64,000 nt of DNA, from the NCBI GenBank assembly GCA_964405975.1, contig CAYOPW010000001.1:1-64000 (forward strand). Direction: 5' to 3'. Below the pieces are notes generated by a model. The model worked only from the letters and a program-made list of their open reading frames with translations. It did not search any database and was not told the origin of the DNA. Origin of the DNA: Hyphomicrobium_A sp964405975. GTDB taxonomy: Bacteria > Pseudomonadota > Alphaproteobacteria > Rhizobiales > Hyphomicrobiaceae. The translations under genes were made by a program, and so were the position numbers. The stretch's first letter is position 1. Each line of letters opens with the position of its first letter. This document shows, one piece after another, positions 15,957 to 25,756 of this stretch.

Positions 15957-17708
15957 TTAAGCGCCGCGCCAAAGACCCTGTGTCCACCTCTTGGGTTTAT
16001 GCTTGGGCTTTTCTTGATCCGCGAGCGCTAGGACACTGGAGGCCAACTCGCGGCCGCGCGGAATGCCTATCACCGCGACAGGCTCGGCAACGCCGCGCAC
16101 TTCCACCGTCATTGTGAATTCGCTTGAGGGATCCCAGCCCGCTTCGCGTGCGACGTCACGTGTCAACATGATCTGAAACCCTTTCTCCTTGGCAAGCGCC
16201 TCAAGACGGCTTGCCACATTGACGGGGGTGCCAATCACCGTGAAGTCGACCGCCTCACCGTAGCCAATGCGGCCGAGCAGGAGGGAGCCGCCCGAGATCC
16301 CAATGCTGACCTCAAGGGGTCTGCCAAGCTCGGGCTCCAGTTTTTCGTTGATGCTGTCGAGGGCGTAGTCGATGGCGCGTGCGGCCCGCAACGATTTGCG
16401 GCAGCCCATTTGAAATCCTTCATGCTGTCCAAACACGGCAAGCAGGCCATCGCCCAGAAATTTGTCAATCCAGCCGCCGTGAGCGGCAATGGTCGTACCA
16501 ACCACGCCGAAGAACTCGTTCAAAATGTAGACGACGTCAAACGGAAGACGCTTTTCCGATAAACGTGTGAAGGCGCGCAAATCGACGAACATGACAACGA
16601 GACGTTTCTCAACGCCCGCAGAATCAGCTTCGTCAAGCTCGATGGCGTCGGGGCCGGTCGTGGCCGCATTCAAGAGCCGCGTAACGAAAAGCCGGCCCTC
16701 CGGGCGGATTTGACAAGCAAGTCTGACGCCGGGCGGGGCACCTATGCTCCCCAGCGTTATTGCCTCTGGGAATTCCGGTGGAGGTAGATCGTTTGACCCT
16801 CGCTCGATACGTACGCGGCAGGTCGAGCAGCGTGCGCGTCCTCCGCAAATGGAGGCGTGAGGAATACGAAACATGCGGCTGATCTCGAGCAGTGTAGGCC
16901 CTTGGGGGACTCTAACGCTCGGACCGCCCGTGTAGCTGACCAATGATTTGGGTCCAGCTAGACGTGCAAAGTAAGCCCAGGCGATGCAGGCCGTTACGAC
17001 GGCGAGCAGTGCCGCATACTCGACACGCACCAGTGTGCGAAGCCATGCCAGCATCTCCCCATCTTCCAGGTTTGGCCAGTTGGTTTGGGATTTGAGGTTG
17101 CTCAGCATCGCTGGGACTTCGATCACCGAGGAAACGCTGCTTCCCGCCACCGCGAAACCTCCAAGCGCGGCCAGAGGAATGACGATGGCAATCGCCAAGA
17201 GCACGGGCGCTACACGGCGGTAGGGCTGGTAGAGACGCAGCCAAAAATGTATCCCTAAGCACCCGTGAACCCACACGAGGAGTAACAGGAAACTTTGCGT
17301 AATCGCACTGGCGGGCCAAAGCCGCGCAAGCTCGTAGACATAGATGTCGTTGACACCGAAAAACACGTGCGCAATGCGCGTATTGATGATGTGGGGAAAC
17401 AAGAAAATTGGGATCGTCAGCCCCAGCGCGATCTGAACAAACTCCCACGGTGGAAGGCGTAGATTCTTACGGGTGCCGAGCTTATAGAGCGCAAGAGCAA
17501 CGTGTGTGATCAGCGCGGCCAGGAGAATGATCGTTCCCGGCCACGAGCGCGTTACCATCCAGCGCCATTGTTGGACGCTTTGCATCAGTTCGACACTGGC
17601 AAGTCCTAGCGCGTGGTTTAGGAAATGGGTCGCAGCAAACGCAAATAGGATAAGCCCGGAGACGAGCCGGAGCTTTTGCAGTATGTCACCGCGCCACAGG
17701 ACGTTCAT
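15957..17708 (-). CDS. CyaC-type adenylate cyclase: cytochrome-b-like membrane domain, [2Fe-2S] domain, class III cyclase; 583 aa
   Basis: Makes cAMP. The first ~230 residues form about six membrane helices rich in conserved histidines (THFLNHALG, LITHVALALYK, FPHIINTRIAHVFFG, WVHGCLGIHFW), the pattern of diheme succinate dehydrogenase anchors. A [2Fe-2S] ferredoxin-like domain follows (ASICGGRARCSTCRV, later LACQI). The cyclase domain carries the metal aspartates (VVMFVDLRAFTRL, WIDKFLGDGLLAVF) and NVASRLE. This is the layout of the rhizobial redox-sensing cyclase CyaC (recalled), so it probably reads quinone or redox state. ATG 17708 is used, not the upstream TTG. Confidence 0.85.
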   Translation of the reverse strand: MNVLWRGDILQKLRLVSGLILFAFAATHFLNHALGLASVELMQSVQQWRWMVTRSWPGTIILLAALITHVALALYKLGTRKNLRLPPWEFVQIALGLTIPIFLFPHIINTRIAHVFFGVNDIYVYELARLWPASAITQSFLLLLVWVHGCLGIHFWLRLYQPYRRVAPVLLAIAIVIPLAALGGFAVAGSSVSSVIEVPAMLSNLKSQTNWPNLEDGEMLAWLRTLVRVEYAALLAVVTACIAWAYFARLAGPKSLVSYTGGPSVRVPQGPTLLEISRMFRIPHASICGGRARCSTCRVRIERGSNDLPPPEFPEAITLGSIGAPPGVRLACQIRPEGRLFVTRLLNAATTGPDAIELDEADSAGVEKRLVVMFVDLRAFTRLSEKRLPFDVVYILNEFFGVVGTTIAAHGGWIDKFLGDGLLAVFGQHEGFQMGCRKSLRAARAIDYALDSINEKLEPELGRPLEVSIGISGGSLLLGRIGYGEAVDFTVIGTPVNVASRLEALAKEKGFQIMLTRDVAREAGWDPSSEFTMTVEVRGVAEPVAVIGIPRGRELASSVLALADQEKPKHKPKRWTQGLWRGA

Positions 17709-17828
17709 CGCGATCCACGCCCAAATCAAATTAGTTCTGGGCGCAGGTTACACCTTCGCCGTCTTAAGCGGAAAAACGTGCCAAGACGCTCACCCAGACG
17801 TTGGGGCCGGGCTTCGATCGGCCAAAAC

Positions 17829-19247
17829 TTAGCCGTGCGCGCGGTGGCGGTGCACCAGCGAGTTCAATGTCTCTTTGTCAATTCTGCCGCCGATAAAGAA
17901 AAGCGCTACCGCAAGCGTACAAAGGGCTAGAGCGGCGTCGACTAAGAACGCGACCCCTATGCCTTCGGTCAAGTTGGGCGCCGAGACAACGATGGCGGTG
18001 TTGAAGCCCAAGCCGATGGACCCTCCGGCGATCTCGGCCATGTAGATGATGGCCCCACCGAGGCTGGAGCGCGCCTTGTCGAGGCAGGTAATCGCCGCGG
18101 TTGTAATCGACGAGTAAAACATTCCGATGCCCATGCCCAGCACGACCATACCGGGCACGAGTTCGGTGAAGGTAGTCGTCGGCTCGATGTATGACAGCAG
18201 GAACATGCCCAAGGACAGGAACGCAGCTCCGGTCGAGACGATCGCCTTGGCGCCGAATTTCTCGTAAAGCGGCCCGGCGACAAATGACGTCAACGCAAAC
18301 ACGCCCATGACCGGCAGGAGGCCCACGCCGGACTCGATCGCCGTGAAGCCCAACACCTTTGACATAAATTGCGGCAGATAAATCAGGCCGGCAAAAAAGA
18401 TGGCGGAACTCATCAGCGTGGCCAAAAACGCGGCGAAGAACTCACGATTGGTTAGGACGTCATCGGGGATCAGCGCTTTGGTACCTGCGTGACGCTCCAC
18501 GAATGCAAAGAAGATGAGCCCAAGTGCGGCCACAGTGAACAGCGTGACGATCAAGGGATCGGTCCATCCCAATTGCGTCCCCAAATCAAGGCTGAGCAGA
18601 AGGGAAAAGAGCGCGACCGAGATCGTAACGATGCCGCCGTAGTCAATGCGCCGATCTGTATCGTCCGTCTTCTCTGCCGGAACGACCCACCACGTGACCA
18701 GAACGGCGAACGCCGCCACGGGAAGGTTGAGATAAAAGATCCACCGCCAGCTCATGAGGTCGGTCAGCGCGCCACCAATCAAGGGCCCAACCGCATTTCC
18801 GAACCCTGCCGCACCTAAGACGAGAGCGCCCGCAATTGCGGCTCGGTTCTGCGGTAAGAGCCCATAGGTCATCCCAAGGATGGCGGGCCACATCATCGCG
18901 CCGCCAATCCCCATAGTGCCGCGGGCGGCCAAGAGGAGCCAAATGTCTTGCGCGATGCCGCCCAGCAGCGAAAACACAGCGAATATTGCTGCCCCGAGAA
19001 AAAAGATGAGCCGCCGGCCGAACATGTCGGCCAAGCGCCCACCGGTAACGATGAGGACGCCGAACACCAGCGCATAGCCATTAATGATCCACTGCACGGT
19101 GGTGACGTCGGACTTGAAGTCCCGCTCTATGTGCGGCAGCGCCACCGAGAGGGCGGTGAAATCATTGGCAATGACAAGCACTCCCAGGGCCATGGCGACG
19201 AGTCCAAGGAGTTGGGATTTGGTGAGCGGGGGCCTCGTGGGGGCCAT
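17829..19247 (-). CDS. MFS transporter, DHA2-like drug/efflux permease, 472 aa
   Basis: Fourteen predicted membrane helices. The signature loop GGRLADMFGRR lies after helix 2, the antiporter-type stretch GAAGFGNAVGPLIGG follows helix 4-5, and the N-terminus is short (MAPTRPPLTKSQ). Such permeases export drugs or metabolites using the proton gradient. The substrate cannot be read from the sequence. It lies 237 bp from carA, divergently, and 120 bp upstream of the cyclase on the same strand, with no sign of cotranscription. Confidence 0.88.
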   Translation of the reverse strand: MAPTRPPLTKSQLLGLVAMALGVLVIANDFTALSVALPHIERDFKSDVTTVQWIINGYALVFGVLIVTGGRLADMFGRRLIFFLGAAIFAVFSLLGGIAQDIWLLLAARGTMGIGGAMMWPAILGMTYGLLPQNRAAIAGALVLGAAGFGNAVGPLIGGALTDLMSWRWIFYLNLPVAAFAVLVTWWVVPAEKTDDTDRRIDYGGIVTISVALFSLLLSLDLGTQLGWTDPLIVTLFTVAALGLIFFAFVERHAGTKALIPDDVLTNREFFAAFLATLMSSAIFFAGLIYLPQFMSKVLGFTAIESGVGLLPVMGVFALTSFVAGPLYEKFGAKAIVSTGAAFLSLGMFLLSYIEPTTTFTELVPGMVVLGMGIGMFYSSITTAAITCLDKARSSLGGAIIYMAEIAGGSIGLGFNTAIVVSAPNLTEGIGVAFLVDAALALCTLAVALFFIGGRIDKETLNSLVHRHRAHG

Positions 19248-19483
19248 CGATGGGCTCCGTTTTCTCGTGTGGCGAGCGGAAGTATCGCACTATGCGGTGT
19301 TCAAAACTATGTGTCCTGCTCAGGTTTGCGTTTGGCTCATTTGGAAATACAGCACCAGTTGACCAAGCAACGGGGTTCTCCTAGTTTCCGCGCGCATTCC
19401 GCTATTTGAGTCGCGCGTGCCAATGAGACGCTCGGCAGGTGAGCGCAGGGCAAGCTTGCGCGGGTGCCTGGAGCGCTATTGCA

Positions 19484-20686
19484 ATGAGCACGTCACCACA
19501 GCCGCCAAATTCACCCGCCCCGTGGGCTGATGCCCCTTTGACGGGGCGGCTCGTGTTGGCGGATGGAACGGTGATTGCAGGTGCTGGTCTTGGTGCTGTG
19601 GGCTCTGCGGTGGGCGAAGTCTGCTTCAACACGGCAATGACCGGGTATCAAGAGATTCTCACCGATCCGTCCTACGCAGGCCAGATCATCACGTTCACGT
19701 TCCCGCACATAGGAAATGTGGGAGCGAATTTGGAAGACACGGAAACGTCGAACCTGGCCGCACGTTCGGGTGTGAGGGGATGCGTGCTACGAGCCACTAT
19801 TACCGATCCTTCCAACTACCGTGCAGCTGAGCATCTCGAAAAATGGCTCAAGGCGCGCGGCATCATTGGCATCTCAGGCATCGACACGCGCGCACTCACC
19901 GCGCGCATTCGGGAAAAAGGAATGCCCAACGGCGTCATCGCTCATGATCCCGATGGTAAATTCGATATCGACAAGCTGAAATCTGACGCTGCCGCGTGGC
20001 CGGGTCTGAATGGCATGGACCTCGTACCTGATGTGACAAGCGGGCAAAGTTATACTTGGGACGAAATGCGTTGGGTTTGGAACAACGGGTACCCGCGGCA
20101 GGAGAACCCTGAGTTCCATGTGATCGCAATCGACTATGGGCTAAAGCGCAACATTCTGCGCTGTCTTGCCAACGCGGGATGCAAAGTGACGGTGGTGCCG
20201 GCAACAACGGCGGCCGACGAGATTTTAGAGCGTAAGCCTGATGGCGTATTCTTATCGAACGGTCCTGGCGATCCGGCAGCAACCGGACGGTATGCCGTCC
20301 CGCAGATTCAGAAGATAGTAGACTCCGGCCTGCCCGTGTTCGGCATTTGCCTCGGTCACCAAATGCTGGGATTGGCCCTCGGCGCCAAGACGAAAAAGAT
20401 GCACCAGGGCCACCACGGCGCAAACCACCCGGTGAAGGATTTCACGACGGAAAAAGTAGAGATTACGTCCATGAATCACGGCTTCACGGTTGATCGCGAT
20501 ACGCTTCCAGAGAGCGTTGCGGAGACCCACGTGTCGCTCTTTGATGGGTCGAATTGCGGCATCCAGGTCAAGGGAAAACCAATATTCTCTGTACAGTACC
20601 ATCCCGAAGCTTCACCCGGACCTCAGGACAGCCATTACCTTTTCGTGCGGTTTGCCGACCTCATGCGGGTCCGCAAGACTGCCTGA
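19484..20686 (+). CDS. carA: Carbamoyl-phosphate synthase small (glutaminase) subunit, 400 aa
   Basis: Hydrolyses glutamine and delivers ammonia to CarB for carbamoyl phosphate, feeding arginine and pyrimidine synthesis. The N-terminal CPSase_sm domain (LVLADGTVIAGAGLGAVG, NTAMTGYQEILTDPSYAGQI) is followed by a class I glutaminase with nucleophile Cys in FGICLGHQMLG and the His-Glu pair in VQYHPEASPGPQD. ATG 19484 (GGAG 10 bases upstream) is used; a GTG at 19439 is in frame. CarB lies downstream, separated by two secreted-protein genes. Confidence 0.97.
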   Translation: MSTSPQPPNSPAPWADAPLTGRLVLADGTVIAGAGLGAVGSAVGEVCFNTAMTGYQEILTDPSYAGQIITFTFPHIGNVGANLEDTETSNLAARSGVRGCVLRATITDPSNYRAAEHLEKWLKARGIIGISGIDTRALTARIREKGMPNGVIAHDPDGKFDIDKLKSDAAAWPGLNGMDLVPDVTSGQSYTWDEMRWVWNNGYPRQENPEFHVIAIDYGLKRNILRCLANAGCKVTVVPATTAADEILERKPDGVFLSNGPGDPAATGRYAVPQIQKIVDSGLPVFGICLGHQMLGLALGAKTKKMHQGHHGANHPVKDFTTEKVEITSMNHGFTVDRDTLPESVAETHVSLFDGSNCGIQVKGKPIFSVQYHPEASPGPQDSHYLFVRFADLMRVRKTA

Positions 20687-20847
20687 TCGTTAAGGTGTTT
20701 GGCCCTTTTTCCTACAAAACGTTAATCCCAGTGGGGCTGAAGGTGCACCGATGCCCTGTTATATTGTAAGCATGCTGCGCGGGCGCGCCCGTATAGCGAA
20801 GACGCAGGAAAAATGGGCCGCTGTCGCGGGCTAACCTGGAGGACCAG

Positions 20848-21495
20848 ATGCATCGCTGTGTTGCGGCTTGTGCAATGATTTTCGCCCTAATGGCGCCGTC
20901 ATCAGCGGCAGCCGATGAAAAGTGCAAGGCGCAGGTCAAGGAGTCCTTCTCCAAGCAACGCACCTCACGGGCCTTTCGCTTGGTGGCGAAGCTGCGTGGA
21001 GAGACAGGGCCGGTTGAGATCACTGCGGAATATGTTCCCCCCGACCGGATGCGACAGGTCATCGTGGCGCCGGGGCAGCCCGCGCCGCTCGAAACCGTGC
21101 TTGTCGGCACGCGCGCTTGGAGTAATCAAGGCGGGCAATGGGAAGAGTTGATGCCAGCATTGGTTCATTCGATTATTGCGCAGGTCCGCGAAGCCGTGAT
21201 CGATCCGCCCAAGGTGGTTGGTGACTTCGAGTGCCTCGACAAAGTTACCGTCGATGGCAAGGAGTACCTCGCTTATCGCAGCATCGAAAAACCGGGCGCA
21301 CCCGCTAAGGCTTCGCTTATTGAGGGGCCTGTGCACCGCACGGTCTATGTGGATCCTGACACAGGTTTGCCAGCCATTAATGTCGTTAAAGAGAAGAATC
21401 CTGACGCCACACCGATTTTTGAAGGCGTCTACACTTATCCGACCAATATCGTTATTGAGGGACACCCGACTGCGCCTCTGGTGAGGATGCGATAG
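20848..21495 (+). CDS. Secreted protein of unknown function, first of a tandem pair, 215 aa
   Basis: A signal peptide (CVAACAMIFALMAPSSAAADE, cut after the alanines) leads to a mature protein of about 190 residues. Shared with the next gene are AxVPPDRMRQVIV, PxETVLVGTRAWSNQGG and the later ECLDKVTVDGKEYLAY and VYVDPDTGLPAxxx stretches. The pattern of beta strands with PDRMRQ and an AWSNQGGQW turn resembles the LolA/LolB-like open barrel used to carry lipids or lipoproteins (inference from shape only). ATG at 20848 follows TGGAGGA. It sits between carA and carB on the same strand. Confidence 0.6.
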   Translation: MHRCVAACAMIFALMAPSSAAADEKCKAQVKESFSKQRTSRAFRLVAKLRGETGPVEITAEYVPPDRMRQVIVAPGQPAPLETVLVGTRAWSNQGGQWEELMPALVHSIIAQVREAVIDPPKVVGDFECLDKVTVDGKEYLAYRSIEKPGAPAKASLIEGPVHRTVYVDPDTGLPAINVVKEKNPDATPIFEGVYTYPTNIVIEGHPTAPLVRMR

Positions 21496-21595
21496 TGAGC
21501 ACGTCGTTTGCCCCTTGCGGCGAGCGGCACTAAATCAAACTTGATGTGTGCCTGGAAGACGTGCACGCGAATAGACGATAAGGAGAGTAAAACTG

Positions 21596-22237
21596 ATGCG
21601 CCGAATTGTTACGGCCCTAGCCCTTTGGTTTGCGTCGAGCGCTGCGGCTTATGCTGACTGCAAGGAGGATATTGCCGCTGCGCTGGCAAAGCAGCGGAAT
21701 TTGAGCATGTTTCGCATGGAGTCGGTCATGTTGACGGCAGAAGGCCAAGTTCACATGGTCGTGGACTATCTGCTGCCGGATCGAATGCGCCAGATCGTAG
21801 AGGCGAAGGGCAGCACCGAACCCGTCGAGACGGTGCTCATAGGTAAAAAGGCATGGAGCCGCCAGGGCGGGGATTGGAAGCCCGTGCATCCCCAGGTAGC
21901 CGGTGCACTCGTCGACCAGATGCAGCAGACTGTCAGAGACGACAAAGAAGGCAGGCTCACTGAGTTTGAGTGTCTTGGGAAGGTAACTGTCGAGGGCCGC
22001 GAGCTCTTAGCCTATCAGGGCGAGAATGAGGATCCGGGCACCAAGAACTTGGGGGCCAAGGACAAGCCCAAATTGCCCGATCGCCCTGTACGGGTGATTT
22101 ATGTGGACCCCATTACGGGATTACCGGCACGTAGCATTTTTGGGCGCGCCAGCAGGCTCGATACGCCAATTTTTGAGGCGAAGTATACATACCCCGTCGA
22201 TATCGAAATCACAAAACCCGCTACGTCGACCGAATAA
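21596..22237 (+). CDS. Secreted protein of unknown function, second of the tandem pair, 213 aa
   Basis: It is a clear paralogue of the gene before it, with the same order of motifs: signal peptide (LALWFASSAAAYAD), YLLPDRMRQIVEAKGS, PVETVLIGKKAWSRQGGDW, EFECLGKVTVEGRELLAY and VIYVDPITGLPARS. It carries a lysine- and glycine-rich insert (NLGAKDKPKLPDRP) not seen in the partner. AAGGAGAG precedes the ATG. Its stop lies 125 bp before carB. Function is unknown, with a LolA-like carrier fold as a weak guess. Confidence 0.6.
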   Translation: MRRIVTALALWFASSAAAYADCKEDIAAALAKQRNLSMFRMESVMLTAEGQVHMVVDYLLPDRMRQIVEAKGSTEPVETVLIGKKAWSRQGGDWKPVHPQVAGALVDQMQQTVRDDKEGRLTEFECLGKVTVEGRELLAYQGENEDPGTKNLGAKDKPKLPDRPVRVIYVDPITGLPARSIFGRASRLDTPIFEAKYTYPVDIEITKPATSTE

Positions 22238-22362
22238 TCCTCGCCGCAATCTATCGGTGCACCGGCTGTGGGGGGCTCCTGCACGGCAGGTTGTGCATGG
22301 CCGGGTGCCCGAATGAGGTCGCCTATAGCCAAATCCGCTGATCGGCAATAAAAGGCCGCCTC

Positions 22363-25300
22363 ATGCCAAAGCGAACGGATATCGAATCTATCCTCATCAT
22401 TGGGGCGGGCCCAATCATTATCGGGCAAGCTTGCGAATTCGACTATTCAGGAACACAAGCCTGCAAGGCCCTCAACGCCGAGGGCTATCGGATTGTACTG
22501 ATCAATTCGAACCCGGCCACGATCATGACCGATCCTGAATTGGCCGATGCGACCTACATTGAGCCGATTACGCCGGAAATCGTTGCCAAGATATTGGAGG
22601 CAGAGCGTCCCGATGCATTGTTGCCAACGATGGGTGGGCAGACGGCACTCAATACCGCGCTAACACTGGAGAAGCAGGGCACTTTGTCTGCGCTTGGCGT
22701 TGAATTGATTGGCGCAAGCGCACCAGCGATCGACAAGGCAGAAGATCGTCAGCATTTCCGTGAGGCGATGAAGAAGATTGGCTTGGAGACGCCGCGCTCC
22801 ATGCTGGTCCACGATCGCATGGAGGCTGGTGCTGCGCTTGAGTTTATCGGGTTGCCGGCGATCATGCGCCCATCGTTCACGCTGGGCGGTACCGGCGGCG
22901 GCATCGCTTATAACCGCGAGGAATTTTTGGAACTGATCGAGCGTGGGCTCGACGCCTCACCTACAAACCAAGTGTTGGTCGAGGAAAGTGTGCTGGGATG
23001 GAAGGAATTCGAGATGGAAGTGGTCCGCGACCATGCGGACAACTGCATCATCGTGTGTTCAATCGAAAACGTCGATCCCATGGGGGTGCACACCGGCGAT
23101 AGCATTACCGTAGCACCGGCACTGACACTTACCGACAAGGAATACCAGATGATGCGCAACGCCGCGATCGCGGTGTTGCGCGAGATCGGCGTTGAGACCG
23201 GCGGCTCAAATGTTCAGTTTGCCGTCAACCCGGACGATGGGCGACTGGTCGTCATCGAAATGAACCCGCGTGTGTCACGCTCTTCTGCTCTGGCATCCAA
23301 GGCGACCGGTTTTCCAATTGCCAAGGTTGCAGCTAAGCTTGCTGTCGGCTACACGCTGGACGAACTCGCCAACGATATTACGGGCGGTGCCACACCGGCT
23401 TCGTTCGAGCCGACGATTGATTATGTCGTCACGAAGATCCCGCGATTCGCCTTCGAAAAATTCCAAGGCGCCGATTCCACATTGACGACCTCCATGAAAT
23501 CGGTCGGAGAGGCAATGGCGATCGGCAGGACGTTTGCTGAAAGCGTGCAAAAGGCGCTGCGATCAATGGAAACGGGCCTTTCCGGCTTGGATGACATTGC
23601 GTTTGAGGGGTTGGGACTGGGTGATGATAAGAACGCTATTCGTGCAGCACTTTCGAAGCCAACGCCGGACCGCTTGTTAAAAGTGGCCCAAGCGTTGCGG
23701 CTCGGATTTGATCTTGAGCAAGTCTACGCATTCTGCAAGATCGATCCCTGGTATCTGGCACAACTGCAGGAGATCATCGGCCAGGAAGCGCGCGTAAAGG
23801 TACATGGCCTTCCAGCCACTGAGTCACAGTTTCGAGCCTTAAAAGCGATGGGCTTTTCGGATGCTCGTCTTGCTCAACTTGCTGGCGTGGCGGAGAAGGA
23901 CGTGCGCAGGAAGCGCAGGGACCTTGGCGTGGAGCCCATTTTCAAACGCATAGACACGTGCGCAGCCGAGTTCGCCGCACCCACGGCGTATATGTACTCG
24001 ACTTACGAAAGCGGCCTGGCAGGCGCTCCTGGTTGCGAGGCCGTCCCAAGCGAGGCGGAGAAAGTCATCATCTTGGGTGGCGGCCCTAATCGTATCGGCC
24101 AGGGTATCGAATTCGACTACTGCTGCTGCCATGCTTGCTTTGCGCTGACAAAGGCGGGCTTTGAGACCATCATGATCAATTGCAATCCCGAGACTGTCTC
24201 GACGGATTACGATACCTCCGACCGGCTTTATTTTGAGCCCCTCACAGCAGAGGATGTGCTCGAGATCATAGCGAAGGAGCAGACTCGCGGCTCAGTGAAG
24301 GGCGTCATCGTTCAATTCGGCGGCCAAACCCCTTTGAAGCTTGCTGCGCCTCTTGCCGCCGCCGGCGTGCCGATTTTAGGGACATCGCCCGACGCCATTG
24401 ACCTGGCGGAGGATCGTGATCGCTTCAATGCGCTGATTGACGAGCTTGGACTGCAGCAGCCGCAAAGCGGAATCGCGCGCACGCCTGGTGAGGCACGTGC
24501 GGTTGCTGACGGCATTGGCTATCCGGTGGTGATCCGTCCCTCGTACGTGCTTGGCGGGCGTGCCATGGAGATTGTGCACGACGGTGCAGAGGTCGACCGC
24601 TACATCTCACGGCTATCGTCAACGCTCGATCGGCCCTCTGAGCTTGTTGTCTCGGATCAGAGACCATTGCTGATCGATCGCTATCTTACCGATGCCGTTG
24701 AGGTGGACGTGGATTGCTTGGCCGACGGCAGCGATACCTACATTGCCGGGGTCATGGAGCATATCGAGGAGGCGGGTATTCATTCAGGTGACAGCGCATG
24801 TTCTCTGCCACCGTATTCGCTTTCCGAAGACGTAATCGAAGAGCTCGGGCGCCAAGCTCGCGAGCTTGCACGTGCTCTCAAGGTTGTCGGTCTCATGAAC
24901 GTGCAATTTGCGATCAAAGACAGCCAGGTCTACGTGCTTGAAGTCAACCCGCGGGCAAGCCGCACAGTGCCCTTTGTCGCCAAGGTTATCGGCAAGCCCA
25001 TAGCTGCCATCGCCGCCGAAGTTATGGCCGGAAAGCCATTGCGGGACTTTAGGCTTGCGCCAGCCAAGTTGGATCACGTTGCCGTCAAGGAAGCCGTGTT
25101 CCCGTTTGCACGTTTTCCCGGAGTTGACCCGATCTTAGGTCCGGAGATGCGTTCAACGGGTGAGGTTATGGGAATCGATAGCGATTTCGCCATCGCATTC
25201 GGCAAGGGGCAATTGGGCGCCGGTCAGCCCCTACCCACAAGCGGCACCGTCTTCGTATCTGTGAAGGATAGAGATAAGGACCGAATGGTCGCTCCGGTGA

Positions 25301-25644
25301 AGGAATTGGAAGGCATGGGCTTCAAGATTATAGCCACGCGGGGCACTATGCGTCACCTACAGGCAAACGGCGTTCAATGTCAGGGAATTAACAAGGTCTT
25401 GGAGGGCCGCCCGCACATTGTCGATGCGATGAAGAATGGAGACGTGGACCTCGTTTTCAACACAACGGAAGGCTCAAAGGCCTTGGCCGACAGCAAGGAC
25501 ATCCGGCGGACCGCCTTGCTTCATCATATCCCATATTATACAACTTTAGCCGGTGCGGTCGCGGTTACACGGGCCATTAGAGCTCTTAAAGCGGGCACTT
25601 TGAGAGTTGCGCCTCTGCAAAGTTTTGTGACGCGCGCACTCTGA
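22363..25644 (+). CDS. carB: Carbamoyl-phosphate synthase large subunit, 1093 aa
   Basis: Two homologous ATP-grasp halves make carbamoyl phosphate from bicarbonate, ammonia and two ATP. The first half has IGAGPIIIGQACEFDYSGTQ and MRPSFTLGGTGGGIAYN; the second has GGGPNRIGQGIEFDYCCCH and RPSYVLGGRAMEIVHD. Between them lies the oligomerisation region and at the end the allosteric MGS-like domain (MVAPVKELEGMGFKIIATRG, VFNTTEGSKALADSKDIRRTA). Length is close to the 1073 residues of the E. coli protein, with a small insertion. Its glutaminase partner is carA at 19484. Confidence 0.98.
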   Translation: MPKRTDIESILIIGAGPIIIGQACEFDYSGTQACKALNAEGYRIVLINSNPATIMTDPELADATYIEPITPEIVAKILEAERPDALLPTMGGQTALNTALTLEKQGTLSALGVELIGASAPAIDKAEDRQHFREAMKKIGLETPRSMLVHDRMEAGAALEFIGLPAIMRPSFTLGGTGGGIAYNREEFLELIERGLDASPTNQVLVEESVLGWKEFEMEVVRDHADNCIIVCSIENVDPMGVHTGDSITVAPALTLTDKEYQMMRNAAIAVLREIGVETGGSNVQFAVNPDDGRLVVIEMNPRVSRSSALASKATGFPIAKVAAKLAVGYTLDELANDITGGATPASFEPTIDYVVTKIPRFAFEKFQGADSTLTTSMKSVGEAMAIGRTFAESVQKALRSMETGLSGLDDIAFEGLGLGDDKNAIRAALSKPTPDRLLKVAQALRLGFDLEQVYAFCKIDPWYLAQLQEIIGQEARVKVHGLPATESQFRALKAMGFSDARLAQLAGVAEKDVRRKRRDLGVEPIFKRIDTCAAEFAAPTAYMYSTYESGLAGAPGCEAVPSEAEKVIILGGGPNRIGQGIEFDYCCCHACFALTKAGFETIMINCNPETVSTDYDTSDRLYFEPLTAEDVLEIIAKEQTRGSVKGVIVQFGGQTPLKLAAPLAAAGVPILGTSPDAIDLAEDRDRFNALIDELGLQQPQSGIARTPGEARAVADGIGYPVVIRPSYVLGGRAMEIVHDGAEVDRYISRLSSTLDRPSELVVSDQRPLLIDRYLTDAVEVDVDCLADGSDTYIAGVMEHIEEAGIHSGDSACSLPPYSLSEDVIEELGRQARELARALKVVGLMNVQFAIKDSQVYVLEVNPRASRTVPFVAKVIGKPIAAIAAEVMAGKPLRDFRLAPAKLDHVAVKEAVFPFARFPGVDPILGPEMRSTGEVMGIDSDFAIAFGKGQLGAGQPLPTSGTVFVSVKDRDKDRMVAPVKELEGMGFKIIATRGTMRHLQANGVQCQGINKVLEGRPHIVDAMKNGDVDLVFNTTEGSKALADSKDIRRTALLHHIPYYTTLAGAVAVTRAIRALKAGTLRVAPLQSFVTRAL

Positions 25645-25756
25645 TCCACTGGACCGCTAGACCGTACGAGCGGGGTGGTCTGTTCCACACGAGTTGTAAG
25701 ACAGTGTGTGTAGCTGGTTCTGGCAGCCCTGTCAGACCTATGGGAGACACTAGGAA

